A DNA stretch of 64,000 nt from Mesorhizobium sp. AR02 (GTDB taxonomy: Bacteria > Pseudomonadota > Alphaproteobacteria > Rhizobiales > Rhizobiaceae): assembly GCF_024746835.1 (NCBI RefSeq), contig NZ_CP080531.1, positions 1,984,001 to 2,048,000 on the forward strand. Direction: 5' to 3'. Positions within the stretch are counted from its first letter, which is position 1. Each line of letters opens with the position of its first letter. The translations under genes were made by a program, and so were the position numbers. Below the pieces are notes generated by a model. That model saw only the letters and a list, made by a program, of their open reading frames with translations, was not told where the DNA came from and searched no databases. Shown piece by piece: positions 19,550 through 29,014 of this stretch.

Positions 19550-20718
19550 GAGGCGCTGGCGAGCGACTTCGGCCGGTGGTCGCCGGCGATGGTCTCGCCG
19601 AACGGTCCGGTGTTGACCGATGAGCCGGCGGCCTTGACCGGATGATCGGTCGGCAGTTTCGGCAGCACAAGTTCGCCGAAACGATAGGCTTCTTCCAGAT
19701 GCGGGTAGCCGGACAGGATGAAGGTGTCGATGCCGAGGCGCCGGTACTCATCGATCCGCTCCGCGACCGTGTCGGGGTCGCCGACGAGGGCCGTGCCCGC
19801 ACCGCCGCGCACCAGGCCGACGCCGGCCCAGAGGTTGGGCGCGATCTCGAGCTTGTCACGGCCGCCGCCATGCAGCGCGCTCATGCGCGCCTGGCCGACC
19901 GAATCCATGCGGGCAAAGACTTTCTGGGCCGAAGCGATCGTCGCGTCGTCGAGCCGGCTGATCAGGCTGTCCGCTGCCGCCCAGGCCTGCTCGGTGGTTT
20001 CGCGCGCAATGACATGCAGGCGAATGCCGAAGGAGAGTTTGCGGCCGGCCTTTTCGGCCAGTTCACGCACGGTATCCAGCTTGCGCTCGACGTCGGCTGG
20101 CGGTTCGCCCCAGGTCAGGTACTTGTCGATCTCCTGCGCCGCCACCACCGATCCGACATCGGACGAGCCGCCGAAATAGAGCGGCGGATAGGGCGTCTGC
20201 ACCGGCGGGAACAGCAGCCTGCCGTCCTCGATGTGGAAATGCTTGCCCTGGTGCTCGACCGTCTCGCCGCTCAGCACGCGCTTGTAGATTTGCAGGAATT
20301 CCTGGGTCACCTCGTAGCGCTCGGCATGCGAGAGGAAAATGCCGTCGCCCTTGTTCTCCAGCGGATCGCCGCCGGTGACGACATTGATCAGCAGGCGGCC
20401 ATTGGAGATGCGGTCGAGCGTCGCGGTCATGCGCGCGGCGAGCGTCGGCGACTGCAGGCCGGGCCGCACGGCGACGAGGAAGCGCAGCCGCTCGGTCAGC
20501 GGCGCCAGCGCCGAGGCGATCACCCAGGAATCCTCGCAGGCGCGGCCGGTCGGCAGCAGAACGCCGTAATAGCCCAGCGTGTCGGCGGCCTTGGCCACCT
20601 GTGTCAGATAGGGCAGGTCGACAGCCCTGCCGCCTTCCGTCGTGCCGAGATAGCGACTGTCGCCATGGGTCGGCAGGAACCAGAGAACCTTGATGCGGTC
20701 GGGAACGTCTTTGGTCAT
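19546..20718 (-). CDS. ssuD: FMNH2-dependent alkanesulfonate monooxygenase
   Basis: This 390-residue protein belongs to the bacterial luciferase-like family and matches SsuD, which releases sulfite from alkanesulfonates. Motifs include [60 protein letters not shown] and [20 protein letters not shown]. Its length is close to the family's 380. It is the first gene of a two-gene overlapping pair with the FAD/NAD(P)-binding protein. Reduced FMN would come from the reductase encoded at 9651-10211. Confidence 0.92.
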   Translation of the reverse strand: MTKDVPDRIKVLWFLPTHGDSRYLGTTEGGRAVDLPYLTQVAKAADTLGYYGVLLPTGRACEDSWVIASALAPLTERLRFLVAVRPGLQSPTLAARMTATLDRISNGRLLINVVTGGDPLENKGDGIFLSHAERYEVTQEFLQIYKRVLSGETVEHQGKHFHIEDGRLLFPPVQTPYPPLYFGGSSDVGSVVAAQEIDKYLTWGEPPADVERKLDTVRELAEKAGRKLSFGIRLHVIARETTEQAWAAADSLISRLDDATIASAQKVFARMDSVGQARMSALHGGGRDKLEIAPNLWAGVGLVRGGAGTALVGDPDTVAERIDEYRRLGIDTFILSGYPHLEEAYRFGELVLPKLPTDHPVKAAGSSVNTGPFGETIAGDHRPKSLASAS

Positions 20719-20832
20719 GGCTGGCCTCCCGCAGTTCGGCGGCGGCCTGACAGGGTTGAAAGCGGGCGCAAAGGGGCGGGCATGGCGGAGTCCTGTCCGG
20801 GAAAACCAGATCGCCAGCGCACTTTGCTTATT

Positions 20833-20850
20833 CTACAAACTCTGTAGAGT
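20833..20850. promoter_or_regulatory. Palindromic AT-rich site upstream of ssuD
   Basis: Two nested dyads overlap here: CTACA-AACTC-TGTAG (20833-20847) and ACTCT-GT-AGAGT (20839-20850). They sit about 120 bp upstream of the ssuD start in a locally AT-rich stretch. A regulator of sulfur-limitation genes could bind here, but no specific factor can be named. Confidence 0.35.
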
Positions 20851-20919
20851 TAGTTTATTCCAAATCCGTCGCTGAAATTGGAAATTATCTCCGCCCGCTC
20901 AAACCGATGCGGGTTGCGG

Positions 20920-21648
20920 TCAACTCCTGAAAAGATCGGGCCGTTCGACACTTAGCCGCCGGACGGTGCGCAGCACTTCCTGCAGATGGGTGGCCATATG
21001 CGCTCCGGCCTCGTCGGACAGGCCCTGTTCGATGGCATCGAGAATGGCGGTGTGCTGCGCGAGAAGTGTTTCAAGGTGGCCCTGCTCCGGCAGGCTGAGA
21101 TAGCGCACGCGATCCATCTGCAGCTTGACCACCTGGATGACGCGCCAACTCTTCGGCAATCCGGCCGCCTCGCAGAAATTGCGGTGAAACGCCTCGTCGA
21201 GCTCCAGGAACAGCTCCCGGTCCTTGCCGGCCACCGCCAGTTTCTGACGGGCCAGGTTTGCCCGTCCGGCTTCGAGGAAACCGGGCGAAGGTTTTTTCGC
21301 CAGGCGGGATACGACGGAGACCTCGAGGGCTTCTCGGATGAACTGTGCTTCTTCCACATCCTCGAGCCGGATCGGGGCGACGAAGCTTCCGCGTTGCGGC
21401 AGGATGTCGATCAATCCCTCGTCGGCGAGACGGATCAAGGCTTCCCGGACCGGCGTGCGACTGACGCCAAGCTGTTGGGCGAGGTCCTTTTCGCTCAGAC
21501 CCTCCGACGGCAATATCGCAAGCGTGGTGATGGCGCGCCGCAGCAGTTCGTAGATCTGCGGCGAGATCGGCAGCCGGTTGTTGACGGAGCCGAGAAGCTT
21601 CGCCGTTTCGCGCGGCTCAGCACCGCGGGACTTCGCTTCGGTGTTCAA
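20920..21648 (-). CDS. GntR family transcriptional regulator (FCD domain)
   Basis: This 242-residue protein has a GntR winged helix at about residues 30-95, including KDLAQQLGVSRTPVREALIR, followed by an all-helical FCD-type ligand domain with conserved EFH-like metal positions (FLELDEAFHRNFCEAAGLP). It diverges from the sugar ABC transporter genes with a promoter-operator between them, so it probably represses that operon and itself. The effector is likely a sugar or sugar acid, by analogy. Confidence 0.88.
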   Translation of the reverse strand: MNTEAKSRGAEPRETAKLLGSVNNRLPISPQIYELLRRAITTLAILPSEGLSEKDLAQQLGVSRTPVREALIRLADEGLIDILPQRGSFVAPIRLEDVEEAQFIREALEVSVVSRLAKKPSPGFLEAGRANLARQKLAVAGKDRELFLELDEAFHRNFCEAAGLPKSWRVIQVVKLQMDRVRYLSLPEQGHLETLLAQHTAILDAIEQGLSDEAGAHMATHLQEVLRTVRRLSVERPDLFRS

Positions 21649-21707
21649 GAGCCTCGGCCTCTCCTACGGATTCGTTTCGTTGTAACGCCTAGCATGCATA
21701 CACGCAA

Positions 21708-22643
21708 ATGCAATTGACATGGTACCATACCAGTTGTAAATCGACTGTCGGCGCGCAAGCGGTCAAGGACGGACTGGTCGCCGGGGTCACGGCCGTCAGC
21801 TCGAACAATTCGGTCACCGAACAGGCGGCGCAGATCCAGAACCTGATCCTGCAGGGCTACAACGCCATCATCGTGCTGGCCGGCTCCGACACCGCGCTCA
21901 ACGGTGCGGTCAAGGATGCCTGCAACGCCGGCATCGTTGTGGTCGCCTTCGCCAGCGGCGTCACCGAGCCTTGCGCCTACCGGGTCGATTACGATCTCGA
22001 TTCCTACGCCAAGGCGGAACTCGACTACATCCAGAGCAAGCTGGGCGACAAGCCGGCAAACATCTTCGAAATCCGCGGCATGGCCGGCGACGGCTTCGAC
22101 AAGCGGCTTCATGAAGGCGTCGAAAAGGCGATGAAGGCACATCCGAGCTACAAGGCCGTCGGCGAGGTCTATGGCCAGTGGACGGCTACGGTTGCGCAGA
22201 AGGAAGTGTCGGGCGTGCTGCCGTCACTGCCGCAGATCGACGCGGTGCTGACCCAGGGTGGCGACGGCTATGGCGCCGCCATGGCCTTCAAGGATGCCGG
22301 CCGCAAGCTGCCGATCATCATCATGGGCAATCGCGAGGACGAACTCGGGCTCTGGAAGCAGGAGCACGACGCCAATGGCTACGAGACCTTCTCGCTCGGC
22401 GCCACGCCAAGCGTATCGCAGGTGGCCTTCTGGGTGGCGCAGCAGATCCTGGCCGGCAAGGAGGTGCCGAAATTCGTCGAGGTGCCGCTCTTGCAGATCA
22501 ACCAGCCCGACCTTGGCGCCTGGCTCGCCACCGTGCCGAAAGGCGGCGTGGTGAATGCCGAGTATCCGCAGGCCCTGGTGGCGGATATCATCGACGCCAA
22601 TGTGAACAAGAAGCCGCTGCCGGGCGTGCCCGCCCCCAAATGA
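21708..22643 (+). pseudogene. Sugar ABC transporter substrate-binding protein lacking its 5' end
   Basis: The frame encodes 311 residues of a periplasmic binding protein of the ribose/xylose class. SVTEQAAQIQNLILQGYNAI, QWTATVAQKEVSGVLPSLPQ and VLTQGGDGYGAAMAFKDAG are typical. Family similarity starts only around TVGAQAVKDGLVAGVTAVSS (from about 21747). The signal peptide and the first strand of lobe 1 (roughly 50-60 residues) are absent, and no frame upstream encodes them before the promoter-like site at 21714-21740. A product starting at 21708 would stay in the cytoplasm and lack part of the binding fold. A deletion that joined the promoter region to the gene body is the simplest explanation. 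Confidence 0.75.
21714..21740 (+). promoter_or_regulatory. Promoter-like TTGACA with overlapping palindrome ATGGTACCAT
   Basis: TTGACA at 21714-21719 overlaps a perfect palindrome ATGGTACCAT (21719-21728), and TGTAAA at 21735-21740 is a possible weak -10 box. The palindrome lies between the divergent GntR gene and the transporter genes and contains TGGTACCA, a spacing seen in FCD-type GntR operators. The first ATG of the binding-protein frame (21708) lies upstream of it, which further suggests the 5' end of that gene has been lost. Confidence 0.45.
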
Positions 22644-22654
22644 GAGCCTGAGCC

Positions 22655-24154
22655 TTGAACAGCGCCGCGACGTCCGACCCGCCTGTCGCCTCGGCGGACG
22701 TCGCGCGCCCCTATCTGGCGGTGCGCGACGTCCGCAAGAGCTACGGCGCGGTGCATGCTTTGGGCGGTGTCGACTTCAGCATCCTGCCCGGCGAGGTCGT
22801 CGGCCTCGTCGGCCATAATGGCGCCGGCAAATCGACGCTGATGAACGTGCTTGCCGGCACCGTAGAGCGAAGCAGCGGCGCCTTCGACCTCGATGGTGTG
22901 CCGGTCGGCAAGTGGAGCGCGTTCGCTGCCCAGACCGGCGGACTGCGCTGCGTCTTCCAGGAATTGTCGCTCTGCGCCAATCTTTCGCTGGCCGAGAACA
23001 CACGCATCGTCCATCGCCGCTTGCGCGGCCCCGGCTGGCGCAAGCGTGCCCGCGCGGTGATCGGGAAAACATTGGACGAGATTTTCCCGGGCCACGGCAT
23101 CGACCCCGAAACCAGGGTGGCCGAGCTGGCGATCGGGCCAAGGCAGATGGTGGAGATCGCGCGCGCCTTCTCGGAAACCGACACGCCGGTGCGCTGCGTC
23201 ATCCTCGACGAACCGACATCGGCGCTCGGACATGAGGCCACGCAACAGCTGCTCGACCATATCCGCCGCGCGGCGGCGCGCGGCATCGCCTGCATCCTGA
23301 TCACCCACCGCCTCAACGAGATTCTCGCGGTCTGCGACCGGGCCGTGGTCATGGTCGACGGCAAAGTGGTGGCCGCGCGCCCGACGGCCGGGCTGAGACG
23401 CTCGGCGCTGGTCGAACTGATGGGCAGTATCGAGGCGCCGCGCGACCGCTCCAGCCGCACCATCGCTGCGTCGGGAAAGCCGCTGGTGGTGGACCATCCC
23501 GGGAACGGTGGCGACGACCTGTCGATCCAGGCGGCGGCGGGCGAGATCATCGGCTTTGCCGGCCTTGACGGCCACGGCCAGCGCGAGCGGCTGCGGGCGC
23601 TGTTTTCGGTCGCGCGCAAGCAGAACCGCCGGAGCAGCCCGGCCACGCCCGTTGCCTATGTGGCCGGCGACCGGCAAGGCGAGGGCGTCTTCACGCTGTG
23701 GTCGATCGCGGAAAACCTGACCATCCGCAGCCTCAAGGCGTTGCGGCGAAACGGGCTGATCTCGACCAGGGCCGCCCGCGACCTGGCGCAGACATGGTCG
23801 ACGCGCCTGAAGGTCAAGGCGCCTTCCATCGACACGCCGATCCTCAGCCTGAGCGGCGGCAACCAGCAGAAGGTGCTGTTCGCCCGCGCGCTGGCGTCCG
23901 ACGCGCGGGTGATCTTCCTCGACGATCCGATGCGCGGCGTCGATGTCGGCACCAAGCATGAGGTCTACCAGCTGATCCGAAGCGAGGCCGAGAACGGGCG
24001 CTGCTTCATCTGGTACACGACCGAACTCGAGGAGCTCAGCAATTGCGACCGGCTCTACGTCTTTCGCGAAGGCCGGGCGGAGGTGCAGCTCGACGGCAAC
24101 GACATCGAGCCCTCCCGCATCCTGCAGGCCTCTTTCGGAGGCGCGCATGGTTGA
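22655..24154 (+). CDS. Sugar ABC transporter ATP-binding protein (two nucleotide-binding domains)
   Basis: This 499-residue protein carries two ABC domains, as in RbsA/XylG. The first has Walker [10 protein letters not shown] at 53-61. Its signature loop is the divergent [14 protein letters not shown], and its Walker B is [11 protein letters not shown]. The second half has a degenerate P-loop ([14 protein letters not shown]) but a canonical signature, [15 protein letters not shown]; this asymmetry is normal in the family. Translation starts at a TTG 11 bp after the binding-protein stop. It overlaps the next permease gene by 8 bp. Confidence 0.92.
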   Translation: MNSAATSDPPVASADVARPYLAVRDVRKSYGAVHALGGVDFSILPGEVVGLVGHNGAGKSTLMNVLAGTVERSSGAFDLDGVPVGKWSAFAAQTGGLRCVFQELSLCANLSLAENTRIVHRRLRGPGWRKRARAVIGKTLDEIFPGHGIDPETRVAELAIGPRQMVEIARAFSETDTPVRCVILDEPTSALGHEATQQLLDHIRRAAARGIACILITHRLNEILAVCDRAVVMVDGKVVAARPTAGLRRSALVELMGSIEAPRDRSSRTIAASGKPLVVDHPGNGGDDLSIQAAAGEIIGFAGLDGHGQRERLRALFSVARKQNRRSSPATPVAYVAGDRQGEGVFTLWSIAENLTIRSLKALRRNGLISTRAARDLAQTWSTRLKVKAPSIDTPILSLSGGNQQKVLFARALASDARVIFLDDPMRGVDVGTKHEVYQLIRSEAENGRCFIWYTTELEELSNCDRLYVFREGRAEVQLDGNDIEPSRILQASFGGAHG

Positions 24155-25112
24155 CGCGGTCCTCTCCTCCCGCCGCCCTGCCCGGCCGGCATGGCTTGGC
24201 GGTGCCGTGCAGATCGGCCTGCCGGCGGTGGCGCTGCTGGTGATGCTGGCCGTCATCTTCTGGATCCGCCCGGCGGCGATGAGCTATTTCGGCTTCACGC
24301 TGCTGTTCAAGCTCGCCGTGCCGCTGGTGTTCGCAGCCCTAGCGCAGATGATGGTCATTATGCTGGGCGACATCGACCTGTCCAACGGCGCCTTTGTCGG
24401 TCTGATCACCTGCGTCACCGCGCTTTATCTCGGGGATTTTCCGGCGCTCGCTGTGCTGATCTACCTGGCGACGATCGCCGCCTATGCCGGCTTCGGGCTG
24501 CTGATCCATGTCAGGCAGCTGCCTTCGATCATCGTGACGCTCGGCATGTCCTTCATCTGGCTCGGCACCGCGATCCTGCTGCTTCCCGCACCTGGCGGCA
24601 CGGCGCCGGACTGGCTGGTCGGCTTCATGAGCTGGCAGCCGCCTCTGCTGCCGCTGCCGGTGTGGCTGGCGGCCTTCGCCGCGGCCATCGGGCACCTTGT
24701 CATCACACGCTCGTCCTATGGCGCGGTGCTGCGCGGCGCCGGCGCCAACCCGCGCGCGGTCGAGCGCGCCGGATGGTCCGTTGTCGGTCTTCGTGTCGCC
24801 ACCTATACCGGCGCCGGACTGCTCGCTTGCCTGGCCGGAATAGCACTCACCGGCCTTACCACCTCCGGCGACCCCAATGTCGCGCCAGCCTACACACTGC
24901 TGGGTGTCGGCGCGGTCATCCTCGGCGGCGGCACCTTCACCGGCGGTATCGTGTCGCCGGTGGGAACGGTCATCGGCGCGCTTACGCTATCGCTGGCAGG
25001 GTCGCTGCTCTCCTTTCTCGCCGTGCCGCCGACCTGGCAGATCGGCGCGCAGGGCGTGATCCTGTTCCTGGTGTTGGCCGGACGCGTTCTGCTGGCGGAG
25101 CGGGTTTCATGA
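24147..25112 (+). CDS. Sugar ABC transporter permease (first)
   Basis: This 321-residue inner-membrane protein belongs to the RbsC/XylH family. It has 8-10 hydrophobic segments and the motif [20 protein letters not shown], a form of the conserved D-L-S-x-G signature, plus [20 protein letters not shown] near the C-terminus. It overlaps the ATPase gene and the second permease gene, so all three are co-translated. Confidence 0.92.
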   Translation: MVDAVLSSRRPARPAWLGGAVQIGLPAVALLVMLAVIFWIRPAAMSYFGFTLLFKLAVPLVFAALAQMMVIMLGDIDLSNGAFVGLITCVTALYLGDFPALAVLIYLATIAAYAGFGLLIHVRQLPSIIVTLGMSFIWLGTAILLLPAPGGTAPDWLVGFMSWQPPLLPLPVWLAAFAAAIGHLVITRSSYGAVLRGAGANPRAVERAGWSVVGLRVATYTGAGLLACLAGIALTGLTTSGDPNVAPAYTLLGVGAVILGGGTFTGGIVSPVGTVIGALTLSLAGSLLSFLAVPPTWQIGAQGVILFLVLAGRVLLAERVS

Positions 25113-26050
25113 TCCGTCGCCGGCTGTTTCTCGCACCCTGGACCTACGGCTTCATCGTCGCGCTGGCGATGTGGCTGGCAACCACGGCCTATTCCGGCTG
25201 GGGCAGTGCCGGCGCCACGATTTCCGCAGCACTGGCCTTTGGCGCCTTCAGCGTCGTCGTCGGCACCGGACAGATGCTGGTGGTGGCCTCGGGGCCAGGC
25301 AACATCGATCTCTCCGTGCCGTCGGTGCTGACGCTCGCGGCCTATGTCTCGATGGCGGTGATGAACGGCAACGATGCGATGATCCTGCCCGGATTGATGG
25401 TGGCGCTCGGCGTCGGCGCGGTCGCCGGCGCGCTCAATTTCCTTGCCATCAAGGCCTTGCGGCTGCCGCCGATCATCGCGACGCTGGCCTGGAGCTTCGT
25501 CTTCCAGTCGCTCGCCTTCAATCTCGGCGGCGAGGCCACGCTGAAGCCGCCGGCGATGCTGTCCTTGTTCACCTCGTGGCGGGTCGCGGGCGTCCAGTTC
25601 ATGCCAATCTTCGTGATGGCGCTGACGCTGTTGACCGCGCTCATCCTGCAACGCAGCGTCTGGGGCCGCCACCTGCTGGCCAGCGGACAGAGCGAACCGG
25701 CCGCGAAGCTGGCGGGCATCGAGGTCTGGCGGGTGCGGCTGGCGGCCTACATGCTGTGCGGAACGGCAGCGGCGCTGGCCGGGTTCCTGCTGTCGGGCTT
25801 CACCGGCGGCGCGGCGCTCAACATGGGCGACGCCTATCTGATGGAATCGATCGCTGTCGTGGTGCTCGGGGGCACCAGCGTCGCCGGCGGGCAGGCCAAT
25901 GCGATCGGCATCTGGGGCGCGGCGCTGTTCTTCAACCTGATGGCCACCATGCTGAACACGTTTCGCATCGAGGCCGGTGTACGTTTTCTCCTGACGGGCG
26001 TGCTGATCATCCTCATCGTGGCGATCGTGCCGCGCCGAAGCGCAGCCTGA
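25109..26050 (+). CDS. Sugar ABC transporter permease (second)
   Basis: This 313-residue permease is homologous to the preceding one (GNIDLSVPSVLTLAAYVSMA and AVVVLGGTSVAGGQANAIGI). The two probably form a heterodimeric pore. Its ATG overlaps the upstream stop (ATGA), which fixes the start; a longer open frame through the upstream gene is not coding. With the binding protein truncated, the transporter may lack its receptor unless another one substitutes. Confidence 0.92.
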   Translation: MIRRRLFLAPWTYGFIVALAMWLATTAYSGWGSAGATISAALAFGAFSVVVGTGQMLVVASGPGNIDLSVPSVLTLAAYVSMAVMNGNDAMILPGLMVALGVGAVAGALNFLAIKALRLPPIIATLAWSFVFQSLAFNLGGEATLKPPAMLSLFTSWRVAGVQFMPIFVMALTLLTALILQRSVWGRHLLASGQSEPAAKLAGIEVWRVRLAAYMLCGTAAALAGFLLSGFTGGAALNMGDAYLMESIAVVVLGGTSVAGGQANAIGIWGAALFFNLMATMLNTFRIEAGVRFLLTGVLIILIVAIVPRRSAA

Positions 26051-26065
26051 GGGGTGGGATCCACA

Positions 26066-26182
26066 ATGCTGTTCGACGATGACCTCGGCCCTATCGATCT
26101 CACGCACCGCATGCGCGCCGGCATGCCGGTCTGGCCGTCGCCCTCGTCTCAAGGTCCTGAAAAGGTGAGCTGCCGTGGTTGA
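26066..26182 (+). pseudogene. Remnant of a cyclase-family (kynurenine-formamidase-like) gene
   Basis: The 38-codon frame begins with an ATG 15 bp after the permease stop and includes IDLTHRMRAGMPVWP, the N-terminal signature of the metal-dependent cyclase/arylformamidase family (normally D-L-[ST]-H-x(4)-G-M-P-V-W-P). Similarity stops after the P, the usual remaining 200 or so residues are missing, and the zinc-alcohol dehydrogenase gene follows at once. A deletion fused its 5' end to the next gene's leader. Confidence 0.6.
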
Positions 26183-27191
26183 TATCGTCGTCCGCAAACC
26201 GGGGGCACTCGCCGTTCAGGCTGGCACGGAGCCCCGGCCTGATGCTGGAGAAGTTGTCGTGCGCGTGCAGCGCGCCGGCATTTGCGGGTCGGACATCCAT
26301 ATCCTGCACGGATCGAACCCGTTTGCCGTCTATCCGCGCATCATCGGCCATGAGTTTGCCGGCGTCGTCACCGCGCTTGGCACGGGTGTTTCCTCGGTGC
26401 GCGCGGGCGACCATGTCGTGGTCGATCCGGTGGTTTCATGCGGCCATTGCTATCCCTGCCGCGTCGGGCGGCCGAATGTCTGCGCCAATCTCGAGGTCAT
26501 GGGTGTTCATCGTGACGGTGGCTTCCGCAATCTCGTGGCCGTGCCGGCCCGCAATGTCGTTGCCGTTCCCGCCGATATGCCGTTCGGCCTGGCGGCGCTC
26601 GCCGAACCGTTCTCGATCGCCGCCAATGTGCTGGACAGAACCGGCTGCGGGCCGCAGGACACGGTGCTGGTCTACGGCGCCGGCACCGTCGGCGTCACCG
26701 TGCTGCAGGTGGCCAAGCTGCTTGGCGCGCGCTGCATCGTCGCCGACATCGATGAGGCCCGCCTCGAGCGCGCATCGGGCTTTGGCGCGGATGCGGTCAT
26801 CCATTCGCGGCGCCAGCCGGTCGCTGAGGCCGTCAGGGACGAAAATGATGGCCTTGGCCCCACGGTGATCATCGACGGCGCCGGCGTGCCGGCGCTTCTC
26901 GACGAGGCATGCCGCATCGCCAGCCCGGCCGGTCGCATCGGCCTGCTTGGATTCTCGGCGACACCGTCCAGCCTCAGCCAGCAAGAGGTGGTGCGCAAGG
27001 AACTGACTGTTGTCGGCTCGCGCCTCAACCGTCAACTGTTGCCCAAGGTGGTGGAATGGCTGGCGAGCAAGCGCCTCACCCCGGAGGCGATGATCACCCA
27101 GGTCTTTGCCGCGGCGGACGCCAAGGCAGCCTTCGACCTGATCGAAAGGGAACCGCAGCGGACGCTGAAGGTCCAGCTCGATTTCTCCTGA
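26175..27191 (+). CDS. Zinc-dependent alcohol/polyol dehydrogenase (MDR family)
   Basis: This 338-residue medium-chain dehydrogenase has a catalytic zinc site (AGICGSDIHIL and GHEFAG), a structural zinc cluster (SCGHCYPCRVGRPNVC) and the NAD motif VYGAGTVGVTVLQVAK. The family includes sorbitol, L-threonine and galactonate-5-dehydrogenases. I used the GTG at 26175, preceded by AGGTGAG. It lies downstream of the sugar transporter genes and upstream of a GntR gene, so oxidation of the imported polyol or sugar acid is a reasonable inference. Confidence 0.9.
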   Translation: MVDIVVRKPGALAVQAGTEPRPDAGEVVVRVQRAGICGSDIHILHGSNPFAVYPRIIGHEFAGVVTALGTGVSSVRAGDHVVVDPVVSCGHCYPCRVGRPNVCANLEVMGVHRDGGFRNLVAVPARNVVAVPADMPFGLAALAEPFSIAANVLDRTGCGPQDTVLVYGAGTVGVTVLQVAKLLGARCIVADIDEARLERASGFGADAVIHSRRQPVAEAVRDENDGLGPTVIIDGAGVPALLDEACRIASPAGRIGLLGFSATPSSLSQQEVVRKELTVVGSRLNRQLLPKVVEWLASKRLTPEAMITQVFAAADAKAAFDLIEREPQRTLKVQLDFS

Positions 27192-27311
27192 ATCTTCTCG
27201 TGGCAATAGTTGCCAGCGGTCTACCGGATCCGACAGGACCGTGTCACGAGGCAGCCGGATCAGCCGACTTGATCACCATTGAGCCGGCCTATCGAACACG
27301 CGGCATTCCAA

Positions 27312-27332
27312 TATAATCTGACCACTTCTGGT
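27312..27332 (+). promoter_or_regulatory. TATAAT box and dyad ACCACTTCTGGT before the GntR gene
   Basis: A consensus -10 hexamer TATAAT (27312-27317) is followed at once by the inverted repeat ACCA-CTTC-TGGT (27321-27332), which would overlap the transcription start. The GntR start codon is 22 bp further on. This layout suits autorepression. No good -35 box is visible at the right distance. Confidence 0.4.
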
Positions 27333-27353
27333 GAACGAAGACGTGGATTTGCC

Positions 27354-28028
27354 ATGGACCTGGATCCTTCGACGCTCAATCGGGCGCTGCCGCTGCGCGA
27401 TCAGATCTATCACAAGATCCGCAATCTGATCGTCGTCGGACAGATGAAGCCGGGGGAAGTCATCAACGAGGTGGCCATCGCTGAAGCCCTCGGCGTCTCG
27501 CGCACACCGGTGCGCGAGGCGGTCAAGCGCATCAGTGACGAGGGCCTCGTCACGATCCTGGCGCAGACCGGCACCTATGTCGCCCCGATCAACCGCGTCG
27601 ACCTGGAAGAAGCCTATGTCATCCGCCGCGCCCTGGAGATGGAGAGCGCCAGGCGCGCGGCCGCCAAATTCACGCCATCAGCCGGCGAACTTCTGGAGGA
27701 CAATATGGCGGCGCATCGGCTCGCCATATCGCGCGGCCGATATGCCACCGCGATCCAGCTCGACGATGTCTTCCACCGCACCATCGCCGAGATCTGCGGC
27801 CTGCCGAAAATCTGGCGCGCCGTCGACATCTCCAAGGCGCAGATGGATCGGGGCCGCTACCTCGTCATCCCGAAGCCCGGCTATGGCGAACAGACGATCG
27901 AGCAGCACGGGGCTATCCTGGAGGCACTGAGGCGCCACGACGCCGAGGGCGCCGCGCAGGCGATGGAGAACCACCTCGAAACGTCGTTCCGCAACACGCT
28001 CGAAGTCGCCGCCGAGCTTCTCGGCTGA
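27354..28028 (+). CDS. GntR family transcriptional regulator (FCD domain)
   Basis: This 224-residue protein has a winged helix with EVAIAEALGVSRTPVREAVK and an FCD-type helical domain with DDVFHRTIAEICGLPKIWRA and a C-terminal NHLETSFRNTL. It resembles the GntR protein at 20920-21648 in layout. The ATG at 27354 was chosen because upstream in-frame codons overlap the promoter-like TATAAT. It probably regulates the dehydrogenase/transporter genes just upstream or itself. Confidence 0.88.
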   Translation: MDLDPSTLNRALPLRDQIYHKIRNLIVVGQMKPGEVINEVAIAEALGVSRTPVREAVKRISDEGLVTILAQTGTYVAPINRVDLEEAYVIRRALEMESARRAAAKFTPSAGELLEDNMAAHRLAISRGRYATAIQLDDVFHRTIAEICGLPKIWRAVDISKAQMDRGRYLVIPKPGYGEQTIEQHGAILEALRRHDAEGAAQAMENHLETSFRNTLEVAAELLG

Positions 28029-28049
28029 AGCCGGCCGCACTGGATACGA

Positions 28050-28793
28050 TCAGGCATTCAAAGGCGGATTGATGGCGCGTGTCTGCCTCGGCACGATCTT
28101 GAGTTCGCCATCGGGCACTGCGGCCGCGATGCCGACAATGTGCCGGCCCGTCAGATGCAGGCTGCGGAACGCCCAACGCGAGGCATCGTCATCGATCTCG
28201 TCGCCGAAATGGGCGATGGGCGGAGAGACCTGCAGGTCCAGCTCAACGTTCTTCACCGGCAAGGAGAGGCCAATGCCGCGCGCTTTCACGTAGGCTTCCT
28301 TGAGCGTCCACAGAGTGAAAAAGAAATCCTGTCTCGCCTGCCCGCTCATCGCCTCGAAGCGCGCGCGTTCCCGGGGCGAAAATACCGCCGGCGCCAGTTC
28401 GGCGAGACCGACATCGCGGTCGCGAGGCTCGACGTCGACGCCGATCTCCGCGAAAGTGGCAACCGCGCAGGCCACCAGGCCACGGGTGTGAGACAGGCTG
28501 AAGTGGAGGCCGCTGACGTCCAGGCTGTCGTCGATGAACGGGCGGCCATACCGATTGGTGTCAAAGCGCCAGTGTTCCGGGGTGATATCGCGATAGCGCG
28601 ACAGGGTGGTCCTGACCAGGCCGCGGACAGCGAGATGCTGAAGCCGGGCCGGTTCGGACTTGAAGGCGTCATGCCGATGGCGTTCGGGCCCGCTCAGAAG
28701 CCGCAGGCAGGCGGCCTGATCGTCCAGGCCGAAGTCGTCGAGCGGCACGTACCATAGATCGACCTGGCCTCGCGGTGGATCGCCTTCTTTCAT
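28050..28793 (-). CDS. 4'-phosphopantetheinyl transferase, Sfp type
   Basis: This 247-residue enzyme transfers phosphopantetheine from CoA to a carrier protein. It contains HFSLSHTRGLVACAVA, the Mg-binding motif IGVDVEP and WTLKEAYVKARGIGL, the three P-motifs of Sfp-type enzymes. Its length fits. The neighbouring remnant at 28874-28993 is the start of an acyltransferase domain, suggesting that this gene once served a polyketide- or fatty-acid-like locus that has since been deleted. Confidence 0.92.
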   Translation of the reverse strand: MKEGDPPRGQVDLWYVPLDDFGLDDQAACLRLLSGPERHRHDAFKSEPARLQHLAVRGLVRTTLSRYRDITPEHWRFDTNRYGRPFIDDSLDVSGLHFSLSHTRGLVACAVATFAEIGVDVEPRDRDVGLAELAPAVFSPRERARFEAMSGQARQDFFFTLWTLKEAYVKARGIGLSLPVKNVELDLQVSPPIAHFGDEIDDDASRWAFRSLHLTGRHIVGIAAAVPDGELKIVPRQTRAINPPLNA

Positions 28794-28873
28794 GGCCGGA
28801 GCCGGTCTGGCGCGGGTGACGACATCACGATTGTTCCAGGCAAATCCGCCGCGCCACGTTCGATCGCGGCCCG

Positions 28874-28993
28874 ATGACGATCCAGGAGCAGAGGAATGCG
28901 ATGCGCGTCTTCATGTTTCGGGGACAGGGATCACAGTTCACCGGCATGGGCAAGAACCTGTTCGATGAGGTCGGCGCGGCAGTGAGGTGGTGA
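28874..28993 (+). pseudogene. Remnant of an acyltransferase (malonyl-CoA:ACP type) gene
   Basis: A 39-codon frame reads FMFRGQGSQFTGMGKNLFDE, the N-terminal F-x-G-Q-G-S-Q-x(2)-G-M-G signature of acyltransferase domains in polyketide and fatty acid synthases. It ends after GAAVRW at a TGA, and the rest of the domain is missing. It is divergent from the Sfp-type transferase, and the convergent DHDPS-family gene ends 21 bp beyond, so a deletion has removed nearly all of the synthase gene. Confidence 0.6.
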
Positions 28994-29014
28994 CGCCCGC
29001 GTCAAGACCCGGCC

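Noticed and set aside
24191..25108. Upstream extension of the second permease frame
   Set aside because: The extension is an out-of-frame reading of the first permease gene. The true start is the ATG at 25109 with an ATGA overlap.
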